A stretch of DNA of 64,000 nucleotides from Spirodela intermedia (GCA_902729315.2 LR746278.1:2325001-2389000); one strand, 5' to 3'; positions 16,186-29,679 are shown, numbered from the stretch's first letter. Translations and numbers: made by a program. Notes: a model not told the origin generated them from the sequence alone.

Positions 16186-16254
16186 CCCCGGCGCCGAGCT
16201 GGATCCACGTCCCGGTCAACCTGAGCTCACCACCAAGAAAACGGTGTGTTGTGG

Positions 16255-16646
16255 TCCGTCGATGGCTTTTGTACCCTTCGACGGCCAACTGTTAATGAGA
16301 GTGAGAGACAGAGAAAGAGGTCTCCGTTGCTTGGAAGGGCTTCTCAGACTACTTTAACCAAGATCAACCCATGGCAAGAATAAGGGTATGTCTTGTGGCC
16401 ACTCAATGACAGAGGCCGTCAATGGCGTCTATACCCTCCGACGGTCAACTATGTTAATAAGAGTGAGAGACAGAGACAGAGGGGAAGACAGAGAAAGAGA
16501 GAGAGAGAGGTCTCCGTTGCTTGAAAGGCATTCTCCGACTAAGTTAACCGAGGTCAACCAATGAAAGAGTAAGGGATGCCTAGTGGCCACTCAATGAGAG
16601 AGGCAGGTCCGTCGATGTCTTTTATATCCTCGACGGTCAACTATGT

Positions 16647-16692
<46 letters not shown>

Positions 16693-16770
16693 TCTCCGTC
16701 GCGAGGAAGGCATTGTCAGACTAGGTTAATCAAGGTCAACTAATGAAAAGAATAAGTCATTATCAGACTA
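16255..16770. repeat. Tandem repeat, three diverged copies of about 160-190 bp
   Basis: Each copy has the same order: a gtcgatg...tttt/tcta start, ccctccgacggtcaact, a GA-rich tract of variable length, gtctccgttgcttg, tcagactaggttaac and (except the last) gtggccactcaatgag. Copies start near 16,255, 16,428 and 16,610. Length differences come mostly from the GA tracts. Confidence 0.8.
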
Positions 16771-17360
16771 AAAGTCTTATGCACTAGAACCCTAAACCAG
16801 TCATCCCATCGATCATCAAACCAGCCAACAGAAATCCAGCCAACTTGCTCAAAAAACCATCTTTAGACGACTTGTTTAAACGGCGGCCATTTCTCTCTCC
16901 ACTCCACGTGATGGAATCAGAAATTATAGAATTTCAAGAATAAAACGCCATAATTAAATTATAAATGTTGTCACATAGAATACGACACTAACTCTTTAAA
17001 CATTCATCACATCCCATTCAAGCAACGTGTCTGCTACGCGTGTAGTGAAGAACCTCTCGCTGCCCAATGCATAGGATGACGTCAACCCCAAAAGGCACAC
17101 ACTGGAGGACACGCTTGCGACCGGAGACCATCTCTCTCATATCGTATTTATATGGAATATATTTATACACTTGAAACGGCAAAGAAGAGGGAGAAAAAAA
17201 GGGTAGGAAAGAATCTAACCTCTGTAAACAATGATAATGACAGGGAGGATGAGGTGGGTATATAGTTCTTGCTCCACTTTGGTAATGGCTGAGCTGGAGA
17301 CACACAGCCCTTGTGCTCCTCCTACCTGGCGAATCACAGGCCGTTTGATCCTCGAAGAGA

Positions 17361-20300
17361 TTATGCTGCCGATTTCTTTCTAGAGTACACGATGTACATT
17401 GGGTCTGAGCGCCCGGGGTTGGGAGAAATGTCCACCGACTGAAACAGCACGTAGAACACACGCGGCTCATCAAATGTGTTAATGATTTAGATGATTCGAG
17501 TGATGGGCTGTGGTCGGAAAATTATAATTAAACCCAAGAAAATAATGGAGAGTAGATGTTGGCGTACAACTGGCGGCTCGTAGCCTCCGGCGTAGTGGAA
17601 ATAGGATCCGACAATCCAAGCATGATCAGCGTCGCCAGTTGATGTCCAAATCGAGATGGCTTTTGTCCAAAAGCAGCGATTTGAGAAACTAGTCGGCAAA
17701 GACAAGGAGATTAGACTACTCGGAGCTAAAACCAAGTAATAATGATCAATGGCACCCATTCTTCTGTTTAGATGTTCATCATCGCCTTGGAAAGTTCAAT
17801 CTGCCCTTCAATTGCTCCAAGATAATTAACTAAGTATCGAGTTATGAACGACATTGTATATGGATGAAGATGAAATAAAAATATTACCTCATGATCGCCA
17901 ACCCCCCTGGCTTGAGAATCCGATTCATCTCCTTGAACACATCAAGCGGCTTATTCAAGTAGTCAACACTGACCTATGAAAAAGATACAGCGGAGTTACT
18001 AAGCTTTTTGGCATTGTTTAAATTTGGATTAAATTTTCATGCAGTTCAACCATCATAACAGTGTTGCAAGTATTATAGCCATTTCACATGCATAATATGG
18101 TTCTCAGAGTCAGCATGTGCTAAAGAAAATATTCTAGCCCATGCATCCAATCTATCGCAATGCTTCATGGCTGCTTTCTTGGAAAAGACTTTCAGTTACT
18201 CTGACCTTAGTTTCCTAGTCAAAGGATTTTCAGCTGGTCAAGCAGCTACAACTTCAGATATAGAAATGTCAAGCATTGTACCAAAGTTCAAACAAAGAAA
18301 GAAAAATTATTATCCAAAAATGGGGAGATGTTGTAGGAAGAGGAGATATACCACCATAGATTCATCCTTTCTTATGTTGAAAAAACTATGGAACATAGAA
18401 AGGATCCAGAAAAGGATCAGTCGCCAAGCAACTGATAAAAGTGTGTCAATTTTTCTCGACAAGGAACATGAACGAAATAATGTCCTGAAATGATATAAAT
18501 CAACGATGATATTGACTAAAGAGGTTGTTGAAGGTATTAGTGAGATGAAGAAACGCAAAAAATTTAACTGACGGCACAGGGATCAGTTTACTGGAATCCT
18601 TTAAACGTTGACCAGAGAACAACAGCCAGTTCTCATCAAAATTAGTTGCAAGGAATAAAGCCTGCCTCGCGAATTCAACAACATTTTGCTTGTGTACAAG
18701 AGATAAACAGAGTTCTCCACATCCAATGTTAAATCCAAGATTCCTGATATGATAAGGATATTTCAGTGATTATGTTATTTTCATGAGCTCAAGAGCACCA
18801 AGGATCCGAATATCTATTGAGGATGAACTGAAGCTACCATTCTCCAAGACCTCAAATTCATGCCATTAAACTCTGCAACCAATAAATTATATGACAACCA
18901 CTAAGTCATAGCATGGGACTTTAAACCCTTTTTCTCGGATAATCTCAAAGAATGTTAAAACATTGAATAGAATATGAACCTCGTGATTTTCAAAACATAA
19001 AATCAACAGTCTTGGTTCATGGCCTTACAATTGGTGAAAATATTTCTACACATGATTCTATGGATAATCATAAAGACAATTCTGTTTGCTTAAATTCGGG
19101 ACAGAAAAATATATTATTAAGAATGTCAGAAAAGGCAGAAATATCCAAAATAGAACTCATTTGCTGTAATAAACCATGACAAAAACAAAGGAAGCAAGAT
19201 AACTTACCACGTTGGTTATTACATCAAATGTATTGTCATCAAATGGAAGTTTCGGATTCACATTCAGATCTTGTGCGAGATACTCTGTCAAAACCTGAAA
19301 AATACATTAAAGAAAAAACATCATCAGGGATAAAAATATAAGCAAAAAATACTTCTACAAAATCCTTTTTAATTGGAGGTCCAAAACATTATTTGAAATG
19401 TTTTGTACCGACTCCCAATAAATGGTTTTTCTTGTCTGTGATAATCTCCAAGAAACACTGAGAACTAATTAGAATTCTGAGAACGATATTTTTCTTTCCA
19501 AAGCTCTGTTATTTTTCGCGGCTATAATTATCAAGTAAAGAATACCAATGTAAAAATAAAATAAAAAATAAAAACCTTGCTGAAACATAAACAATTTTCT
19601 GGAGAAATTTCAGCATAATTTTTAGCAAACTCTCTGAAGGGAAAATATTGAATGCTTCTAATTTACAAAACCAAGGCAGGAAGTATTATGTCAGTATTTA
19701 AGAAAAATTATTCCCTAGTGACTAGTACCGGATTTCGCTTAAGCTCTTCGTCATTCAGACCCATGCCAACGATTCTATCTTGCTTGTATCCAGGTGGATA
19801 GTGGCTAACCTACACATCAAAAGATACAGCAATAAATATATCATAAAATAAAATAAAACCACAAAAAATCACTTTATTATAAAGAAAAACAATAGAAGCT
19901 CACCCAGCTACTACATAAATCCAGCAGAGAGATTCCTGGAGTATCCTTTGGAGGAAAAACCTTGGAGTAATATTTTGTCAGGGCATTAATCGCTGGATCA
20001 TCAATATGTGTAACAAAACGAGGTTCTGAGTAAAAGTAAGTGTCTGGTGATCTGTCAAGTGACCCAATAACACTTGTAAGCTACAATACATGACCGATAT
20101 GAAACATTATCAACAATGACCAAAAGTAATGGTTCTCCACGTAAGAAGATAAAAATTGGCATCAACATCAAGTGACAAGGACAAACGGAATGCATTAACC
20201 CATGGACATACTGATGGCTAATCAAACAGGTGATAGAAAAGAAATAAAGGAAAATGAGCCTGAAAGGAATGCCCGCCAAGAAAAGGATAATTATCATGAA

Positions 20301-21640
20301 ATTTCCACCAGAAGAATCATGGCAAAAATATAACTATTTAACAAGTCGGTGTTCTATGTATCTTTAACACTAGGAATTGAATATATTAAATAGTCGTCAA
20401 TAAAAAAAGGACAACAGAAACATCGCAGGAATCAATGGATGTTCGTTGCTATTACCAGTTCTTTCCACTTTTCCACTAACACTTGAGAATAGACTCAAGT
20501 TAGGATTCATCTAGCAGATAAATTTCACCTCACTGAAATATCATTGAATGGTTGTACGAGAAATCATAGGTCACCCCATCTGTGTTGGCGTTTACGAAAC
20601 ACACATGGCATGCCATTTCCCTAATTCCCTTCAGCGCTGCCTATGACACAATTTAATTACAAACTACTCTTAAAGATGATATGAAGTAACATGGTGTTAC
20701 ATCTAAAATTTTGCATCCTCATTTGGTAATGTTTTTATATTGAGAGAAACGGTTCACATAGTAAGCCATCCAGGAAAAAGTGCATGCGCATCATAGCTAA
20801 TTCTATGTCTGGACACAGCATGCGATTCTAAATAATTATTCTGCCATAAGACAAGCTTCCGATGGCAAAGCACTCGTATTTTTGCTCCTAACTAAACAAT
20901 ATTACTGATGACAAAAACTAAGAGAATTCACCGATTTCGAAATCCATGATTTCAAGATCGTTAGTTTCACCATTTCTGAATTATTCAAAATCTCATAGGG
21001 GCTAATTAATCGCTTAGGGAAAGGCAAAGTGAAGAAGATTGTGGGTCAACCACAGACTGCAGTAAGGCTATGGAGGTGCTGCGACAAGGTTCTTTTGGTT
21101 TGGTTGGCACAGAATAAAATGAATAACACTAGACAGGGAAGCAAATAGAGGACTAGTTAAAGCTAATGAGTAGTCGAAGAGCAATTACTCATCGTATCGA
21201 CTGAAGTCCTCTTCCTTGAAGGGGAACTTCTCCGGCCACTCGACATTCATCAGTACCTGCAGCGGGAGAACACAGAAGAGCCAAGCACGAGAGACATCTT
21301 AGATTCAGGGACAACACGTCATGGGCTGGTTAATTCCGCAAGCATCCGCCAATGCTACCTGCTCCACGGGCGAGGCACCTTGCTGCGGCCGTGCGGAGGC
21401 CGTAAATGATCGACCTCCGCTAGAGCTGCCGGCGCCGGAGTCCATCCTTCCGAAACTCTCCAGAAGGGAGGCACCGATGCCCAGAAAGATGCGGCGAGGA
21501 GACCCCCTCCTGTTCCCAGAACTCGCCTGGGGGCGCACAGAGGCGGACAAGCCTCGAGCAAGAGCAACGAGCACGAAAGCCCCCGGTTTCCTCAACCTGA
21601 GAGGGCTGAGGTGAGGGTTTCGAATGGCAGCGGTGACCAT
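17361..21640 (-). CDS. Plastid-targeted SAM-dependent methyltransferase (class I)
   Basis: Eight exons on the minus strand: 21640-21359, 21256-21189, 20051-19904, 19809-19729, 19294-19208, 17973-17888, 17688-17571, 17438-17361; 315 aa, all phases agree. Residues 1-80 are rich in Ser, Arg and Ala like a chloroplast transit peptide; RRIFLGIGASLL followed by TASA suggests a second, thylakoid-lumen type signal. The fold motifs are SLLDLCSSWVSHYPPGY (SAM-binding motif I region), LPFDDNTFDVITNVVSVDYL (acidic region) and ILKPGGLAIMSFSNRCFW. The C-terminal STGDADH, GSYFHYAGGYEPP and VDISPNPGRSDPMY are hallmarks of one conserved plant family annotated only as SAM-dependent methyltransferase. Substrate unknown. 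A longer frame upstream (to 21,925) has a poly-Ala tract that is merely the antisense of the FANCE CAG repeat, so I start at the ATG next to the shared promoter. Terminal exon after PP is short (26 codons with stop). Confidence 0.9.
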
Positions 21641-21816
21641 GGTGGGGATGACGGGCTGGAGCTGAGTGGTGGCGGAGGTGATCACGTAGACAGACGAAGA
21701 GAGTTGTTGGGCTTTATTCTTCCAGCCCATTGACCAGCAAATAGGTGGTGGAGGAGGCTTCACGAGCCGATTCAGGAGCAATCTCCGGCCGGAGGGGAGG
21801 AGGACAGAGGTGGAGA
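21641..21816. promoter_or_regulatory. Short bidirectional promoter between methyltransferase and FANCE
   Basis: Only 176 bp separate the two divergent start codons (21,640 minus and 21,817 plus). Both 5' UTRs and both core promoters must lie here or overlap the coding exons. No clear TATA box is seen on either strand, which fits a dispersed housekeeping-type promoter. Confidence 0.65.
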
Positions 21817-23427
21817 ATGGAGCGGTGGGTCCCGCTCTTCCAGATCTTCCTCCATTCTCCATGCCCGGAAGGGGAGGCTTCCCTCTGGTTCCAGCAGCAG
21901 CAGCAGCAGCAGCAGCAGCCACCACCTGGTCACCACGTCACTTCCGCCTTCCTCTCTCTTCTCGAAGCCCCCACTGCCGCGGTCTCCCGGTCAACCCCGT
22001 CGTCTTCGCGGAGGTGAGCGGAGGCTTTCCAGAGTCTGCTTTTCCACTCTCTACCGTGGGCCATCCCAGCTGGTTGATCGATTCCTGTTTCTTCTCCTGG
22101 CATTTGAAGGTGCGTGTGGATGCAGACGCTCCCGCCGGCGGTGCAGTCGCAGGTCCTCTCCTTTCTCGCCATGGAGAGCCGCAGGTTCTGTCGTCGGCGT
22201 CTCCGCTCCCTCGCCCGTCATATTCTCGAGGATGAAGCATCTGGAGCTCGGCACAACGGGGAGTACTCCTGGGTTCTGGCGGCTGCCCGCAACCTGCTCG
22301 ACTGTGTTTCCCCGTCCCATGATCCCAAAGCCCATGAAGAAACCGGGGAGGAGGGAGGTGGAGAGGAGATGGAGGAAGATTTCGACAGTGTTCCTGCATG
22401 GCTGAGCAGCGTGACAGCGGTAGAGAGCCCCCTTCTCCCTTGGCTTCCTCTTTCTCTCCACCAAATTCATGAGCTGGGCCGAAGGTCTCGTTTTGCCCAA
22501 GAAGAAGAGGTAGAAGAAAAGTTGACCATGGAGGAAGAGATAGAGATGTCAGCAGGAGAGCAAGCTGGGGCCCATTATCCTGACCTCCAGATTCTAAATC
22601 CTGGTACATCGGAGAGAGCACTGTCTCTGAAGGCCAAAATTTTGACAGTAGCTTCTTCCTCTGATGCACTGCTGATGGCCAGTGAAATCCAAGCCCTGTG
22701 TTTCAGCCATGGAGAAGCAGAGAACCAGAGACCTCTTGAGGTCTTGAGCCTGATGGAACCGTGGCAAGCGGAGGACGAGATGGCATCAGTTCTTCTCTCC
22801 CATCTCTCCTCGAGTTGTTCCCTCGGCAACCCTCACGCCTCCGGCCTTCTTCTCGCTTCCGTTGTCCTCCCCAAGCTAATGGTACTGCAGAGCCCAGCCT
22901 CTCGGGTGCTGCTCTCCACCACAGTCGACTTCTGCAAACTGCACCAGGTGGCGGCAACCAATGCCCTCTTCCTCCCTCTGATTCTCCTCAAGGAAGGAAT
23001 CAACAGCCACCTCTGTGATCTCTTGAGCAAGATCGTCAGAGAGTGCCTGCACCCGTCTCACGTCTCCGCCTGCTGCCAGAAGCTGCTCCGAGGGGCGACC
23101 CTGAAGGAAGAGATCATATGCTTGCCCTCTCACCAGAGCTTGATCTCAGATTACCCAGTGTGGACGGAATCGTTGTTCAGCCTTTTCCAACAGATCCTGA
23201 CTCGGGGTGTTCTGTTGACCCCGGATGCGGTGGATCGTCTTGTTTCCGTCGTCGACGACTCAGCGAGTGCGCACAGGAAATCACTCAAGTTCTGTAACTT
23301 CTTGCTGTGCATGATCAGCAGATGTCCCCGTGCGGTCAAGTGCCATAAGACCTCTCTTATGAGGACGGCAGAAAGGACTGACACGTTTGTGACGAAGTCC
23401 ATACTCTCGAAGTTGGGGAGTCAATGA
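21817..23427 (+). CDS. FANCE: Fanconi anaemia group E protein homologue (FANCE)
   Basis: Two exons, 21817-22013 and 22110-23427, joined by a GT-AG intron; 504 aa. The N-terminus MERWVPLFQIFLHSPCPE and the exon-2 start VWMQTLPPAVQSQVLSFL match plant FANCE proteins. The C-terminal half is all-helical (HEAT-like) and ends in the family signature SLKFCNFLLCMISRCP...VTKSILSKL. In animals FANCE links the FA core complex to FANCD2 during crosslink repair; in Arabidopsis FANCE with FANCC and FANCF is reported to act in limiting meiotic crossovers. The protein should be nuclear. An acidic stretch (about residues 145-165 and 195-215) divides the two halves. Residues 26-34 are nine glutamines from a pure CAG repeat. 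Reading only the long frame would start the protein at a GTG in exon 2 and lose the conserved N-terminus. Confidence 0.9.
21892..21918 (+). repeat. (CAG)9 trinucleotide repeat in FANCE exon 1
   Basis: Nine uninterrupted CAG codons encode Gln 26-34 of FANCE, followed by a proline run. On the opposite strand they read as poly-Ala in the methyltransferase 5' flank. Confidence 0.95.
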
Positions 23428-24679
23428 CCAGTTAGGGTCATCACCTTGTTCTTGCAGTTGACTCGTTGACCCAAGTGCCTCGGATTTTCTAAGTGTTTAT
23501 ACCCACTTTTGTGACGTCAAAATTAAATTATAGTAAAAGGAGGTGGGGCATTCCCAAAAAAAATACACTCCAAAAAAATAAAAAAGATATAAAACAGCAT
23601 TAAAAAACGTAAATCAATAGAAAAATAAAACAAACTATGAACGACCACTTGGGTTGGATCAGTATTCTCGTGCTTTATTAAGGCCCAATAACATTTTGGG
23701 CTGTCTTTTAACATTCTCTTTTTACGACCCAATCAGTATTCTTAGCGGTTTCATGACGTCGCTCCATTGCTATGATCATGTAGGGTAGATGAAGTGATAC
23801 AGATGAGGAGAACATGATTTGTGGGGGTGGTAAGTAAAGGAATACTAATTACTCGCCCGGGAGGAGAGGGAAAGAGCGATCGAAAGCCAAAAGGACAAGG
23901 AGATGGACAGGGGAGAAGAAATAGACGAGCAAGAGAGAGAGAGAGAGAGAGGGGCAAGGGAGAAGAATCGTAGACGATGGAGAGTATAAGATGACCGAGG
24001 GTCACAAGACAGAATTAAACGGTCCTGGCTTATGGCCGCAAGACAAACGAACAAATGACGTTGTACACAGACTAATCTATCAAAAGAAAGAACTGAACTC
24101 TCTCTCGCTCCCCTTCTGTCTATCTGTCCCTTCCCTCTTTCTGTGTGTGTCTCTCCCGCTCACTCTCTCTCCACCAAGCGTTGACCAGAGCACAGTTCCT
24201 CCTGATCTCCCCTCGCGCACCGGTGAGGACGCCGATGCTGCCCATCTTCCCCATGGCGACTCCGAAGTCGCGGAAGAACTTGGAGGCGCTCCCGGTGTAC
24301 TGGTACACCAGGTCCCTGTCACCTTGTCGCGGAGCAGCACGACATCGGAGTGGAAGAGCCCCTTCCCATTGCCCATTCGAGTGTAGTAGCTCGTGTCGAA
24401 GCTGACGGCGTTCCCCGGGTCCATCTCCACGATGCTGATCTCGTCCCCTCGCGGGCACTGCGACCTTAGCGTCCTGGTGTACGCGGGGGCCAGAGACGGG
24501 TCCCTGTCGCCCTTTCCAGTGAAGTTGTAGAGCCTCTTGGTGAATGCGTTGCAGTGGGCGTTCCCGATGGTGTGGGCTCCAGAGAAGCACCACCAGAGCC
24601 ATCGTCAAGTTAGAAAGAAGAACGCTTGAAACCCGGAGACCGCTCGCCGGAGGAGGACGACGACTGGAGCAGCAGAAAC

Positions 24680-24881
24680 TGTTAAGGATATTCAAGATAA
24701 CGATTATTAAAGATTGGTGGACCAGTGTTCACTAATCCAACGGTTCTAAATCAGAACCTTATAAATATAACATTGTAAACACGAAAAAGATTAATACAAT
24801 TCATTTTATGATTCCTCTTTTCCACGATTTCTTTCTCTCTCTCTCCCTTTCTCTTTCTCTCCTCTTCTTGAATTCTTCACA
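24680..24881 (+). repeat. 5' LTR of copia element 1
   Basis: Starts TGTTAAGGAT and ends TTCTTCACA. It contains CTTATAAATA (promoter-like) and a CT-rich 3' part. Confidence 0.95.
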
Positions 24882-24894
24882 TGGTATCAGAGCC
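24882..24894 (+). other. Primer-binding site, initiator tRNA-Met type
   Basis: TGGTATCAGAGCC directly follows the 5' LTR. It is complementary to the 3' end of plant initiator Met tRNA, the usual primer of copia elements. Confidence 0.9.
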
Positions 24895-24906
24895 ATAGAG
24901 GATCAA

Positions 24907-27900
24907 ATGACTGCGTTGACGGGATCATCCAACTCTGCATCTCAAGCAGTGACAGCCTCTGCAGTCCAAGCTTCAATAGCTATTCCCACCGGATTGATCT
25001 TGCTGGTAAAATTTACAGGAGAAAATCATCATGTTTAGAAAAATTCAATCATTCCTATTTTGAATGGGTATGATTTGATGAAATATATCGAAGATGATCC
25101 CCCAGCCGTTTTTGTTGTTGATATTCACAATAATATACAAACAAATCCAGAATATAAAATCTGGTGGTACCATGATCAGTAGGTACTGAGTTTTATTCTT
25201 TCCTCTCTTTCTGAATCTATACTCTCTAATATTGGACGGAAAAATACCACAAAAGAAATGTGAGATGCAATAGAAATAGCATATTCGTCAAAAGGAAAAT
25301 CAAGAATTATGGATCTTCAAAGAAGACTCCACAATTCTAATAAGAAAGACATGACTACTGATGACTACATTAAGATGTTTAAAAATATAACAAAAGAATT
25401 GTCATGTGCAGGACATTCAGTTGACGATGCATTAATGATTTTTGCATTTCTAAGAAGACTTAGTACCTCTTACATTCCATTCAAGTCAGCATCAATGCAA
25501 ATCTAAATCTCTTGACATTTGAAGATATAATAGCTAGATAAAAGGCTCATGATGCAATTTATGCATTTCATCAAATTCAAAATACCAACAGTCTAGCTCT
25601 TGTAGCCAACAATGTTCAACTTTGGTCATCTCAAAGTCAAAGTAAAGTGAATTTGCAATGACAAAATAGAGGATTAAGACAAAACAAAGGAAGAAGGGGC
25701 AAAGGAAATAGGAATTGGCAACCTCGGTCTCAAATATGTTCATAGTTGGACACCGAGGTAAGAAGTGCAAAAAAAGATATTTTAAGAATTTTTCACATTG
25801 AGTCAAAGCAATCCTACAACCCAAGGGAATCAAGACAACTCAGTGACTCAGTTTACTCAATTTCCTCAAGCTGCATCACAAGCATATATGATGAACGTTG
25901 GTAATATTTCTGAACCCTCTATCTCAACCACTTGGTTTCCAGATAGTGGTGCAATGCACCTTGTTACTCCTAATCAACTTGTGATAAATATGCCAACAAA
26001 CTATCAAGGAATGGATCATCTCAAAATAGGTAATGGTTAAGGTTTGAAAATTCAATTGCTTGAAAATACCTTTTTAAAATAGTTATCATTTCCACTTAAA
26101 TTAAAAGATATCTTGCATGTACCAAAGATCACTAGAAATTTAGAATTAGTGAAAATGTTAACGACTGATAATAATATTTTTTTGAGTTTCATGTTGATTA
26201 TTGTCTTGTGAAGAACGAGAGGACACACAACGTCCTCAAGAGAACAACTGCAGATCAACTTTATCTTTTGAAGCCACAGATCAATGGACATGTTGCTTTT
26301 CTTGGAGAAATAACTAATTCCACACATGGCACAAATAGGCTCAGACATCTTCAGTTTAGAACTCTTCATGCAATAATTGAGCAATATGGTTTACCAACTA
26401 CTCAATTACCAAAACATTATTGGGTGATGCTTTTTGTATTTCAAAATCTCAGAAACTTTCATTTACTAGTTCAAATAAAATATCAACAAAATCTTTAGAA
26501 CTAATTCACTCAAATTTATGGGGACCCTCACTAGTTCTATCTCATTTTAATTTTCTTACTATGATATTTTTATAGATGATTTTAGTAAATATATTTGACT
26601 ATATCCTCTAAAACTTAAGAGTGATGTTTTTAATGTTTTTTTAGAATTTCAAAATAGAGTAGAAAGACAATTTTCTATAGAAATTATTTCGTTTCAATCT
26701 GATTGGGAGGTGAATTTCAGGTCTTGTACCGTCATCATAAAAACCAAGGCATAATACATAAAATCTCGTGCCCTCATACTCTTCAACAAAATGGCACAAC
26801 TGAAACAAAACATAGACATCTCATAGAAACATGTTTATCACTTCTTTATCAAACTTTTTCAATGCCAAATAAATATTAGAATGAAGCTGTATGCACTGCC
26901 ATTAATTTGATTAATCAAGTGCCAACACCAATATTGAGAAATAAATCTCCATATGAGGTTCTATTTAAAATGTCTCGATTATAATATTCTAAAAACTTTT
27001 GGTTGTTTACATTATCCATATTTACAACCCTACACTCAACATAAATTGACATCATAATTAGATCAATGTGCTTTACTTGGTTACAGTCCATAACACAATG
27101 ACTACTAATGTTTATCTATGAATTCAAGTAAGTTGTTCATTTCAAAGCATGTTATTTTTTATGAACATATTTTTTATTGTTCTTTTTTAAATACAATTCT
27201 TGAAAATTCTAATGCATCTTCTAATAAAGGTACTCTAGGAAATTGTCTAGACTCTTATTCTTTTCCTATGACCTCCGCAAGTCAAATGATGAGTCTCACA
27301 AAATCTAATTATCTCACTTATAGTTCTCCATTCTCTGAGTTAAATATTTCTTCCTCAATTACTAATCATCAAATAGTTGACACACCAAGTTCATCTTCAT
27401 ATCATTCTCATACACTCACTCAAAGTCCACAATCCACTCCTCCAACCAAGCATAAGTCTCTTAACGACATATACACAGATTGTGGTGTTGACCTAATTTC
27501 TCTTCAAAAAGAACACAAACCCAATGTTAATCTCACCACTCTTAGTACAAAATATCCACTGTCATTATGCTCCAATATTACCTTACCTTACACTATAGAA
27601 CCAAATGATTTGAACTCAGTCTCTAAAAACCCTCAATGGTTGCAAGCTATGACTCCTAAATTTAGTGCACTTATTAAAAATAATACATGGACTCTAGTAC
27701 CTAGATCTCCCAACTTTCATGTCATAGGCTGTAAATGGGTGTTTAACCTAAAATATAAGCTGGATGGAACTATTGATAAACATAAAGTTAGGCTAGTAGC
27801 AAAGGGGTTTAGCCAACCAGAAGGTTTCTATGAAACTTTTAGTCTAGTTGTGAAAATTACATCAATTCCTATTTTATTACCTCTTGCTATCAGTCTTAAT

Positions 27901-28900
27901 TAGTCTATTCATCAACTTGATATTTCAAATGCATTTTTGCATTAAGACATTTTAGAACTTATTTACATGGAACAACCACCGATTTTAATCATTCATCTTT
28001 TCCTAATCACGTATGTAAATTACAAAAATCAATTTATGGTCTTAAACAAGCTCCTTGTGCCTGGTTTCACAAACTAACATATCATCTTCAAACACTTGGT
28101 TTCACTGGTTCTAAAACAGATACATCTTTATATTATAAAAATAAATTTTCTAATTCAATATTTTTACTAATTTACATAGATGACATACTCATTCTCAGTC
28201 CTGAACAAAATTGTATTGACACTGTGATTAATTCTTTGCATGTAAATTTTGCTCTTCATGACGTAGGTCCAGCCCATTATTTTCTTGGTATTGAATTTAT
28301 TAAAAATAAATCTAGTTATACTTTATCTCAATCAAAATACATAGCATCATTGTTACATCGTACTAGGATGGACCAATGTAAACCACTTTCAACGTCATAC
28401 TCTACTTCCTCCTCTCCTATTATGAATTCTTCTTCTTCAATTGATTTTACATTATATAGAAGCCTATAGTAAGAGCACTATAATGTATAACCATCACACG
28501 ACCTGATATTTCTTTTGTTGTTAATAAAGCCTGTCAAAAGATGCATGCACCAACATTTACTGATTGGATTAACCTAAAACGTTGACGATCGAAGATCAAC
28601 AAGAGGATATCTTATTTTCATAAGAAACAATCTGATCTCATGGTCATCTAAGAAACAACCAATAGTTGCTCAATCAAGTACAGAGGCTGAATACAAAGCT
28701 TTGGTAAATACTGTGGCAGAAATAACTTGGATTCAATCACTTTTCTCTTAACTCAATGTTCCACTTTCATCTCCACCAACAATTCACTGCGACAACATTG
28801 GAGCGACTTATCTAGCATTCCAAATCTCCTTCGTTCCAAGCACTCATCAGTTAGCAGATGCTTTGACAAAACCTTTGACAAAGAAACGCTTTCTTTGGAT
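24907..28900 (+). pseudogene. Degenerate gag-pol of copia element 1
   Basis: Broken reading frames cover gag (MDLQRRLHNS, 25,309-25,506), the aspartic protease with DSGA in place of the usual DSGAT/S (near 25,943), a GAG-pre-integrase part (LYLLKPQINGHV, near 26,260), integrase (26,490-26,960, several stops), reverse transcriptase (27,640-28,220, with GCKWVF, LVAKGFSQ, YIDDIL in place of the commoner YVDD) and RNase H (28,224-28,900, KPLSTSYS and later TEAEYKAL-like sequence). In-frame stops and frameshifts break it in at least ten places, so it is non-autonomous. Confidence 0.9.
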
Positions 28901-28945
28901 TAGAAACAAGCTTTGCATCGTTCCAATACTTAGCTTGCGGCGGGA

Positions 28946-29679
<734 letters not shown>

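Larger units (their letters stand above)
13737..17360. other. Repeat-rich spacer without a supported gene
   Basis: This 3.6-kb stretch holds the distal CKX promoter and many simple repeats: a G19 run, (CT)n/(GA)n tracts and a three-copy tandem repeat (separate entries). A GC-rich island at about 15,290-15,620 has open frames on both strands (minus 15,284-15,502 and 15,531-16,055), but composition is biased and I recognise no protein family. A minus-strand frame at 14,625-14,915 is similarly unconvincing. Confidence 0.5.

Noticed and set aside
21305-21925. 206-codon minus frame as a longer methyltransferase start with poly-Ala
   Set aside because: The extension is antisense to FANCE exon 1 and its Ala run is only the complement of the CAG repeat; the ATG at 21,640 gives a normal transit peptide.
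22114-23427. Long frame beginning at a GTG read as the whole FANCE gene
   Set aside because: The conserved N-terminus is in exon 1 (21,817-22,013) and splices in frame to 22,110; the GTG is an internal Val codon.
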